A stretch of 10,129 bases of DNA from assembly GCA_937876695.1 (NCBI GenBank), contig CALFHW010000136.1, positions 1 through 10,129 of the forward strand. The letters are read 5' to 3'. Positions 5,757 through 10,129 of the stretch are shown here, piece by piece. The notes beneath the pieces were generated by a model that was given only the letters and a program-made list of their open reading frames with translations, did not search any database and was not told the DNA's origin. The translations under genes were made by a program, and so were the position numbers. The stretch comes from an uncultured bacterium (GTDB lineage: Bacteria > Patescibacteriota > Dojkabacteria > CALFHW01). Positions within the stretch are counted from its first letter, which is position 1, and every line of letters begins with the position of its first letter.

Positions 5757-5822
5757 CATTGAATATAAGTATGTATATACCTTTTAAAGATAATTTTTAT
5801 GTGGACTCGTTTAACCCCTGTC

Positions 5823-5831
5823 TGCTACAAT
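5823..5831 (+). promoter_or_regulatory. Extended -10 promoter
   Basis: TGCTACAAT combines a TGn extension with a five-of-six -10 box; TGGACT at 5802-5807 is a possible -35 with an 18-base spacer. A start near 5838 leaves about 20 bases before the ATG at 5858. It is divergent from the promoter at 5748-5756, so the two share about 70 bases of control region. Confidence 0.5.
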
Positions 5832-5857
5832 ATCCCGCTATATATTAACATGTTGGT

Positions 5858-6238
5858 ATGAGTAGTGGGGAGGGGGTCGATTCAACAGGGATGGAGTACG
5901 TATGCCAATATTTACAGTTTGGAAAAGAGGAGTTGATATTCGAGACTCAGTTATACCTGACAAATATGATTGGGGTTGGTGAGATTGAAGACCCAGATAT
6001 AATTTCAGAGGGTGAAGTGGTTTTCGGTTTGCATGTAATGGATAGTATCATACCTATTGGACTAGAGTTCCTAGTGTCCATTCTACCAAGCTTTCCTGGG
6101 ACAACGGCACTTTTATCGATGTTTAAACGAGTCAATAACTCCTATGGAATTGTTGATTTGATAGAGTATCTATTTAGTGATGGTAATAGTCTCACTATGT
6201 CTGTTGATGAAATCTCTGTTCCAAAACCCCGCGATTAA
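5858..6238 (+). CDS. Hypothetical protein, 126 residues
   Basis: The product is acidic and hydrophobic-rich without a clear signal peptide. A moderately hydrophobic stretch (about residues 58-90, containing SIIPIGLEFLVSILPSFPG) might be a buried core or a weak membrane helix. I recognise no family. Two starts are possible: ATG 5858, right after the extended -10 promoter, or ATG 5891 (115 residues), preceded at 14 bases by the G-rich sequence at 5867-5876. The first is chosen because it is nearest to the promoter. The stop codon is formed from the beginning of a 16-A run, so the exact end depends on that homopolymer being read correctly. The gene is lower in GC than the regulator gene at 6932-7741. 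Confidence 0.6.
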   Translation: MSSGEGVDSTGMEYVCQYLQFGKEELIFETQLYLTNMIGVGEIEDPDIISEGEVVFGLHVMDSIIPIGLEFLVSILPSFPGTTALLSMFKRVNNSYGIVDLIEYLFSDGNSLTMSVDEISVPKPRD

Positions 6239-6252
6239 AAAAAAAAAAAAAA
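6237..6252. repeat. 16-base poly(A) homopolymer
   Basis: Sixteen consecutive A residues start within the TAA stop of the preceding gene. Such a run is slippage-prone in replication, transcription and sequencing. On the minus strand it is a T16 run but has no adjacent GC-rich hairpin on the correct side, so it is not an obvious terminator. Confidence 0.95.
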
Positions 6253-6306
6253 TAGGATATTGCTTGAAGTGGAGTAAATAACTTCTATAACCCCACCTAA
6301 AGCAAA

Positions 6307-6325
6307 CCCCCGACTTGCGTCGGGG
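6307..6325. terminator. Terminator-like hairpin between convergent genes
   Basis: CCCCGAC (6308-6314) pairs with GTCGGGG (6319-6325) around TTGC. The downstream tracts are poor in both directions (ATTGTG on plus; GTTTGCTTT on minus), so efficiency is uncertain. It lies between the plus gene ending at 6238 and the minus gene ending at 6402 and resembles the stem at 5066-5092, which supports a terminator role. Confidence 0.7.
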
Positions 6326-6401
6326 ATTGTGCTATAACCTACTTTTTACTTACCATCTAAATTTCTAAAACGTGTGCACTGTAATACTGTGCGCCCTAAA
6401 A

Positions 6402-6701
6402 CTACTTGCCGTCGACAACTTTGATCAAATTGGCTGACTTGCGGAAACTCTTGATTAACTTCTGTGAACCACCAGGTACTGTAATTTCAACCTGAAGTTC
6501 TGCTTGGCCGCTGACTTTCTTAGCACTTTTACCGTAGCCGCTGCTCATTACCAAGTCATAACCCTTATATCTAGCTTCATTCTTTAAGTCTTCTGAATCT
6601 AGGTTAGTAACAATACTTGCCCAGATATAATCGACTTTATTATTTGGAGTACCTTCAGTAAACTCCTTATAATCTTTCTTCGTAATTACTCTATATGTCA
6701 T
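6402..6701 (-). CDS. Small basic hypothetical protein, 99 residues
   Basis: The product is Lys-rich and soluble, with no signal peptide or membrane helix. The C-terminal half has alternating polar/hydrophobic residues (QAELQVEITVPGGSQKLIKSF) suggesting a beta-hairpin. I do not recognise the family. The frame extends five codons upstream to a TTG at 6716, but ATG 6701 is chosen as the more usual start; neither has a clear Shine-Dalgarno sequence. It is divergent from the TrmB-family gene across a 230-base region rich in inverted repeats and may be under that regulator's control, by position only. Confidence 0.62.
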   Translation of the reverse strand: MTYRVITKKDYKEFTEGTPNNKVDYIWASIVTNLDSEDLKNEARYKGYDLVMSSGYGKSAKKVSGQAELQVEITVPGGSQKLIKSFRKSANLIKVVDGK

Positions 6702-6771
6702 TTCTTGCAGTTTCAAAAGTTAACTAAACATATTGAACGGTATGAATATGATACTTCACGCACTCACCGTC

Positions 6772-6793
6772 GGTATAGACGTGACGATATACC
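6772..6793. promoter_or_regulatory. Inverted repeat, candidate operator
   Basis: GGTATA (6772-6777) and TATACC (6788-6793) flank a 10-base centre containing GTGACG. A second CGGTAT half-site lies upstream at 6738-6743. The centre shares the half-site CGTCAC (on the minus strand) with the palindrome at 6863-6876. It lies in the divergent region between a small minus-strand gene and the TrmB-family gene, the usual place for such a regulator's own operator. Confidence 0.4.
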
Positions 6794-6825
6794 ATCTCCT
6801 GGGGTAGGGAGCTAACTGGAATTCC

Positions 6826-6854
6826 TTGCCTACAAAGTGTTTTTGGGGTACAAT
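6826..6854 (+). promoter_or_regulatory. Sigma-70-type promoter of the TrmB-family gene
   Basis: TTGCCT (6826-6831) and TACAAT (6849-6854) are separated by exactly 17 bases, matching four and five of six consensus positions. Transcription would start near 6861, leaving a leader of about 70 bases. This leader contains the palindrome at 6863-6876 and a five-pair hairpin AAGGG/CCCTT (6896-6915). Confidence 0.65.
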
Positions 6855-6862
6855 AAAACGTC

Positions 6863-6876
6863 CGTCACACATGACG
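6863..6876. promoter_or_regulatory. Palindrome at predicted transcription start
   Basis: CGTCA (6863-6867) and TGACG (6872-6876) form a perfect 5+5 palindrome with a CACA centre, beginning about two bases after the predicted start of transcription. A dimeric regulator bound here would block RNA polymerase, so it is a good candidate for autorepression by the gene product at 6932-7741. Confidence 0.45.
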
Positions 6877-6931
6877 CGCAAATTAATTTTACAAAAAGGG
6901 GCTAAAATCACCCTTAAAAAGACTCGAAAAA

Positions 6932-7741
6932 ATGGAAAAAACAATAGATCTAGTTAAGTTCTTTACTAAGTTGGGCTTATCCCAAGTGGAGCTGGAACTC
7001 TACCTCTCGCTGCTAGAGTCTGGTGGCATGACCTTCACCGATTTGTCGCGCAAAAGCAAGGTGCCTAGGACCACAGTCTACCTAAACATCGAGAAGTTGA
7101 TAGAGAAGGGCCTTATTACCCAGGCGGTCAAGAACAACCGCAACTACTTGCAGGCCGAGCCGCCGCGCAAGCTCAGGTTGATCGTGGAAAGTAAGAAGTT
7201 GGAGGCACAAAATTCGCTCAAAGAGCTGGTGGAGATTGAGCAGAGCTTTGACCACATGCTGGAAGAGGTGTCGCAGTATTCCAGCAGACTGCAGTCTAAG
7301 GCCAAGGTGGGGGTCAAGTACTTCGAGGGCAGAAAAGGCGTGAAGATGATCTACCAGGAGGCTTTTGAATCTCGGGAGCTGAGATCCTACGTGAATCTAG
7401 CCGAGGTGCAGAGTTTCTATGGCGACTATGAGAGCCAGTTCCTGGAGGCCCAGAGCGAGCATAGATCGCAGCAGATAAGGCAGATAATCGATACCTCGAG
7501 CAAATCCGTTAGACTCGCCACAAATCTATTGCAACGGGAAGGCTACCAGTACCAGACTACTGCGTTAGGCTTAGTAGTACCCGGAATCGACATTCTGATC
7601 TACGAGAATAAAGTAGCGATGGTCAATTACAAAGAGGGAATGGTGGGCAGTATCATGTACAACCCGTACTATTATTGGAGCACCATGATGCTATTTGATT
7701 TTGTCTGGACCATCATCGCTGCTGAGGCCGGTGGCGCATGA
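6932..7741 (+). CDS. TrmB-family transcriptional regulator
   Basis: The 269-residue product has the TrmB layout. An N-terminal winged helix-turn-helix spans about residues 8-80 (GLSQVELELYLSLLESGG, then SRKSKVPRTTVYLNIEKLIEKGLI as the recognition region, and a wing around NNRNYLQAEPP). A coiled-coil dimerisation helix follows (about 82-122), and then an effector domain (about 125-265) of the kind starting KYFEGRKGVKMIYQEAF. TrmB proteins in archaea sense sugars, but CPR relatives have unknown ligands, so no ligand is assigned. The ATG at 6932 is about 70 bases after a good promoter; no Shine-Dalgarno sequence is seen. Its last 29 bases overlap the convergent gene at 7713-8441, and no terminator lies between them. 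It is probably autoregulated through the repeats upstream. Confidence 0.92.
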   Translation: MEKTIDLVKFFTKLGLSQVELELYLSLLESGGMTFTDLSRKSKVPRTTVYLNIEKLIEKGLITQAVKNNRNYLQAEPPRKLRLIVESKKLEAQNSLKELVEIEQSFDHMLEEVSQYSSRLQSKAKVGVKYFEGRKGVKMIYQEAFESRELRSYVNLAEVQSFYGDYESQFLEAQSEHRSQQIRQIIDTSSKSVRLATNLLQREGYQYQTTALGLVVPGIDILIYENKVAMVNYKEGMVGSIMYNPYYYWSTMMLFDFVWTIIAAEAGGA

Positions 7742-8441
7742 TCTTGAGCAGCTCGTCCCATCCGTAATGAAGGTATCCTTTATCATCATCATCGCTACTG
7801 ATTATAGACCAGAGTGCGGCGGGCTTTATAGTAGTTGGTAGGGTTATGCTCACAGGGTCTTCACCATCGTTATAGAATGTAATCACAACCCGGGCCCAGC
7901 CAACTTCTATTCTGCAGCGTTCACTACCGCCATCTTGCAGGGACAGGACATGCTCCGCCATTGAGTTTTCGCCAGGCTTAATCGCACAATAAATATTTAC
8001 ATCTTTGTTATCTCGTACATAGCTAATTGCGCAGCCCAACTTCTCAGGACTTAGAGAGGGCGTAAATGTGATTTCAGCGCCGCTGTTACTAAGTCTGGCG
8101 GTATTCACCGAGATAAGCGCGCCTGTCCAATCGTATCTAACAGACACAAAATCATACGACTCAGGGTCATTGTCATCAAATCGAGGTGTTCTCTTGCTAG
8201 CTATTACCATAGCATTTTCGGGCAGGAAACGGTTTTGAAATGTTCTGGAATTAGGATCTGGCGGTCTGTATGTAATGGTAAGGTCTAATTGATCGTCCGG
8301 CAAGTAGAATGCAGATAAGTGGTCAACTCTTACTTCGCTTCCATCCTGAAAAGATCTTGAGTGGAACACTTTGACGCTGTGTTCACTTTGTTTATCTGGG
8401 GTTTCTTGCCAAGATGGTAGTATCGGATGGAATTCACTCAT
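7713..8441 (-). CDS. Hypothetical protein, paralogue of the upstream tandem gene (short form)
   Basis: The 242-residue product has no signal peptide or membrane segment and looks beta-rich, with short hydrophobic strands such as LDLTITYR and RVVITFYN. Its C-terminus (SITLPTTIKPAALWSI ... YGWDELLKI ... PQQR) aligns with the end of the protein at 8447-9286 (TILLVPLKVKRAAMYSI ... YNWPEHIIK ... QPQ), and N-terminal segments (SVKVFHSRS; LDLTITY) also correspond, so the pair arose by duplication. A run of four Asp (about residues 217-220) is the only acidic tract. It starts five bases after its partner's stop, without a Shine-Dalgarno sequence, which suggests translational reinitiation. Function is unknown. 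Confidence 0.83.
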   Translation of the reverse strand: MSEFHPILPSWQETPDKQSEHSVKVFHSRSFQDGSEVRVDHLSAFYLPDDQLDLTITYRPPDPNSRTFQNRFLPENAMVIASKRTPRFDDNDPESYDFVSVRYDWTGALISVNTARLSNSGAEITFTPSLSPEKLGCAISYVRDNKDVNIYCAIKPGENSMAEHVLSLQDGGSERCRIEVGWARVVITFYNDGEDPVSITLPTTIKPAALWSIISSDDDDKGYLHYGWDELLKIMRHRPQQR

Positions 8442-8446
8442 GGCTA

Positions 8447-9286
8447 TTATTGTGGCTGATTTTCTAGCTTAATAATGTGTTCTGGCCAATTGTATTGCGG
8501 AGTTTCTAGGCCGCTTTCTTCTGGATGTAAAATGGAGTACATGGCAGCACGTTTAACTTTCAGTGGCACCAATAAAATAGTCACTTCCTCAGTTTCGTTA
8601 TTACGGAGTGAAATCTCAATGGTGTCTTTTTCCTTGAATCGGATTGCCACAGTAGCAAGTGATTCTGGTAACTCAGCAAGAAACTGGTGTGTAGGGCTCA
8701 TCTCTAGGTAGTCAATGTTGTTGTATTCTGGGCTTTCTATCTCATACTGCCATTTATCATTACCATTGCCATCTACGTCTTCAACCCACTTCAAACTAAA
8801 ATCAAATCCTCCAACTAGGTTTATAACTTCGAAGCTTTTAAGTCCACATATTTCATTGTATGTAGCAACCACGTACTTATCTTGATAGTAATCATCATCT
8901 TCATAGTCTTCGTCGTCATCCCAGTCATCCTCACCATCATAATCCTCATCACCATAATCATCGTCCTCGACATCGTCGAATTCATCTTCTTCAATGTAGT
9001 CGTCCTCTAGGTAATCATATTGAATGGTTATCGTTAGCTCCTCAATCTGTATTGGTTTCATTTCTCCCAGAACTGCAGCGACCGAAGTAGCTATACCCAT
9101 TTCATTATTTGTGAATAGGCCCACTTGCTGCTTTTTAATTTTTCCTTCTATTGCTTCAATATGAAAATACGTAACCTCATAGTTAGGGTTTGTATCATAC
9201 ATGCCTTGCTTCCAGAATGGGCGTGGGGCATGGGACACAGTCTCAGGTTCTTGCGGCGGTTGTATTGGTTCAATCATCTCCGACAT
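8447..9286 (-). CDS. Hypothetical protein with Asp/Glu/Tyr-rich insert, paralogue of the downstream gene (long form)
   Basis: The 279-residue product shares N- and C-terminal segments with its downstream partner but carries a low-complexity insert at residues 91-136 (bases 8879-9016) made almost only of Asp, Glu and Tyr with a few Gly, Val, Phe and Trp. The insert follows the conserved strand LTITIQY; in the shorter paralogue that strand is followed by a Pro-rich loop, so the acidic stretch replaces a loop. Such tracts often bind divalent cations or basic proteins, or mimic DNA; which applies here cannot be decided. No signal peptide is present. Both paralogues begin MSE, which supports the ATG at 9286 over the Met three codons later. 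It is first in a two-gene operon driven by the promoter at 9333-9338. Confidence 0.85.
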   Translation of the reverse strand: MSEMIEPIQPPQEPETVSHAPRPFWKQGMYDTNPNYEVTYFHIEAIEGKIKKQQVGLFTNNEMGIATSVAAVLGEMKPIQIEELTITIQYDYLEDDYIEEDEFDDVEDDDYGDEDYDGEDDWDDDEDYEDDDYYQDKYVVATYNEICGLKSFEVINLVGGFDFSLKWVEDVDGNGNDKWQYEIESPEYNNIDYLEMSPTHQFLAELPESLATVAIRFKEKDTIEISLRNNETEEVTILLVPLKVKRAAMYSILHPEESGLETPQYNWPEHIIKLENQPQ

Positions 9287-9332
9287 CGACTAATAAGTGT
9301 ATTTGTTGTAACTAATATTCAGTTATGCCGCC

Positions 9333-9338
9333 ATTATA
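9333..9338 (-). promoter_or_regulatory. -10 element for the tandem paralogue operon
   Basis: On the minus strand this reads TATAAT, a perfect -10 box. The start would be near 9326, giving a leader of about 40 bases. No good -35 hexamer lies 16-18 bases upstream. It is divergent from the riboswitch promoter at 9379-9408. Confidence 0.5.
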
Positions 9339-9378
9339 GACCATCTTCTTCCATAATTTCTAGCACCCCAGTTTTCGG

Positions 9379-9408
9379 TTGAGAAAAAAAGCTCGATTGT
9401 GCTAGACT
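9379..9408 (+). promoter_or_regulatory. Promoter of the cobalamin riboswitch transcript
   Basis: TTGAGA (five of six) at 9379-9384 and TAGACT (four of six) at 9403-9408 are 18 bases apart, and the -10 carries a TGn extension (TGC at 9400-9402). Predicted transcription start near 9415 coincides with the first paired bases of the riboswitch, which supports both calls. Confidence 0.65.
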
Positions 9409-9411
9409 CAT

Positions 9412-9521
9412 TGGACCAACGCAGTGAAGTCGGGTGCGATTCCCGCGCTGTGCCGCAACGGTAATGGTAGTTTGGAGCGTAAGTGCCCAAGCAACATGAG
9501 TCCGGTCCTGGTTGGTGGGTC
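9412..9521 (+). promoter_or_regulatory. Cobalamin (B12) riboswitch aptamer
   Basis: The stretch at 9423-9465 follows the conserved cobalamin aptamer core: TGAAGTCGGGTGCGATTCCC, then GCGCTGTGCCGCAACGGTAATG. This is the B12-box pattern with CCGCAAC-GGTAA in place of the common CCGCAACTGTAA. About 35 bases later GAGTCCGGTCCTGG (9498-9511) corresponds to the aptamer's 3' conserved AGTC-[AC]-GG element. CCAAC (9416-9420) can pair with GTTGG (9511-9515) to close the domain. It senses adenosylcobalamin or a related corrinoid and should control the gene starting at 9664. Exact ends are approximate, and the subclass was not decided. Confidence 0.88.
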
Positions 9522-9663
9522 TAAGTTATGAATTTGACCATGACTTAATTTAGATCACTAGTCCCGAGCAGGATAATATTGCCTAAGGCAGCAATAACCC
9601 ACTGTCATATTCTGGCAGAGGTAAACCCCAAGCTCGAGTTAGTGAGGTAGTTGATAGGTATAT
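9522..9663 (+). promoter_or_regulatory. Riboswitch expression platform (probable translational control)
   Basis: A nine-pair hairpin lies at 9522-9547 (TAAGTTATG with CATGACTTA). TATTGC/GCAATA forms another at 9577-9596. A long-range stem pairs TCACTA (9555-9560) with TAGTGA (9640-9645) and CGAGC (9565-9569) with GCTCG (9632-9636). The last stem partly covers GAGG (9644-9647), the likely ribosome-binding region, although its distance to the ATG (about 14-16 bases) is long. No hairpin is followed by a T-run, so translational rather than transcriptional control is favoured. Confidence 0.5.
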
Positions 9664-10129
9664 ATGTTTGGCCACGCTGTTGAACGAGCATTCGAACCAA
9701 GTTTTGGTAGGGGCGAAAAGAAATCCGCGCTGATAGGGCTTACAGGTGATAAGCTCGAGAGACTCTTGCAGTATGATATCCCGGCGTTGCAGCAGCTATA
9801 CATGATGCCAGGCAATCCTATAAATTACGTGACAACTGTGCTCGAAGGGTTGGCGAAAGCAGAAGGGCTTGCAGGTGGAGACAAAGAGAGGGCGCAAAGA
9901 TCTGCCAGGCAGGAAGCTGCCCAGAATATCTTCACAGCTGCGGTCGAGCATGTAATTGCAGATAGTGTAGGCAGATTTGACTATAGACTGAACTGGGAAA
10001 TCACTGGGAGGCAAGAATATAAGCTCACCGGGCAGTTTGGGGCGCTGGAGGAGCTGGCAAACAATGCAATGTATGATAAATCAGGGCAGGTTGCCGCTTT
10101 CGAAATTCCTAGAAATATTGCTGATCTGC
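9664..10129 (+). CDS. Unrecognised riboswitch-controlled protein, cut by the window edge
   Basis: The frame opens at ATG 9664 and continues without a stop for 155 codons to the end of the window, so only the N-terminal part is seen. It has no signal peptide or membrane segment and is Ala/Gln/Glu-rich and helical through residues about 20-105 (for example DIPALQQLYMMPGNP and ARQEAAQNIFTAAVEHVIA), followed by a more mixed part (FDYRLNWEITGRQEYKLTG). It does not show the N-terminal features I know for class II ribonucleotide reductase, MetH/MetE or BtuB, the frequent targets of cobalamin riboswitches. The riboswitch implies a role that depends on, replaces or acquires corrinoids; the missing C-terminal part should decide. 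AGG at 9656-9658 may be a weak ribosome-binding site. Confidence 0.75.
   Translation, partial: MFGHAVERAFEPSFGRGEKKSALIGLTGDKLERLLQYDIPALQQLYMMPGNPINYVTTVLEGLAKAEGLAGGDKERAQRSARQEAAQNIFTAAVEHVIADSVGRFDYRLNWEITGRQEYKLTGQFGALEELANNAMYDKSGQVAAFEIPRNIADL

Noticed and set aside
6237..6252. Poly(A) run as a terminator for minus-strand transcription
   Set aside because: No GC-rich stem precedes the T-run on that strand close enough; the hairpin at 6307-6325 is more than 50 bases away.
9796..10014. 72-codon minus-strand frame downstream of the riboswitch
   Set aside because: The plus-strand frame from 9664 is longer, uninterrupted to the window edge and correctly placed after the riboswitch.
9664..10129. 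Class II (B12-dependent) ribonucleotide reductase
   Set aside because: This is a common riboswitch target, but the visible N-terminal 155 residues lack an ATP-cone and the usual opening segments, so the name was not assigned.

Overview
The window looks like a stretch of chromosome from a small-genome bacterium, most likely a member of the Patescibacteria/Candidate Phyla Radiation. The reasons are indirect: most proteins are short and of unknown family, Shine-Dalgarno sequences are mostly absent, start codons often sit close to a -10 element, and there is a TrmB-type regulator, a class common in archaea and CPR bacteria. TGA is used as a stop in at least two genes (ends at 4785 and 7741), which argues against the UGA=Gly code of SR1/Gracilibacteria. 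GC content is moderate. Taxonomy is inference. No tRNA, rRNA, CRISPR array or insertion sequence was seen.

Layout. Positions 20-1105 encode a cysteine-rich, N-terminally anchored exported protein. Positions 1106-1778 are a 673-base gene-poor stretch with hairpin-forming 20-22 bp imperfect repeats and a second cluster of small hairpins. Positions 1797-3146 encode a fusion of a LOG-type nucleotide phosphoribohydrolase domain with a class I SAM methyltransferase, probably translated from a leaderless mRNA. Positions 3188-5033 form a divergent sigma-factor locus. On the minus strand an ECF-like sigma factor overlaps a single-pass membrane protein, the putative anti-sigma factor. On the plus strand an exported helical protein overlaps a tiny single-pass membrane protein. 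The two membrane proteins share a C-terminal motif (I-D-x-[IL]-L-x2-P-x2-S-F ... E-L-E-COOH). This is the most intriguing signal in the window.

A strong bidirectional terminator (5066-5092) separates that locus from a minus-strand gene (5115-5717) whose product looks like a nucleoside deoxyribosyltransferase/DNPH1-fold protein. It has Ala where the family has its catalytic Glu, and a C-terminal ribbon-helix-helix-like domain. It may therefore be a nucleotide-sensing DNA-binding protein rather than an enzyme. Two small genes of unknown function follow (5858-6238 plus, 6402-6701 minus), then a TrmB-family regulator (6932-7741) with a good promoter and a palindrome at the predicted start of transcription.

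Positions 7713-9286 on the minus strand hold two tandem paralogues of an unknown family; the upstream one carries a 46-residue Asp/Glu/Tyr-rich insert. The first overlaps the TrmB gene tail-to-tail by 29 bases. Divergent from this pair, a cobalamin riboswitch (about 9412-9521) with its own promoter leads into a gene cut by the window edge (9664 onward) that I do not recognise.

Taken together, the window is rich in regulation (sigma/anti-sigma, TrmB, possible nucleotide-sensing repressor, riboswitch) and envelope proteins, with almost no core metabolism. All functional links between loci are inferred from adjacency and shared motifs.
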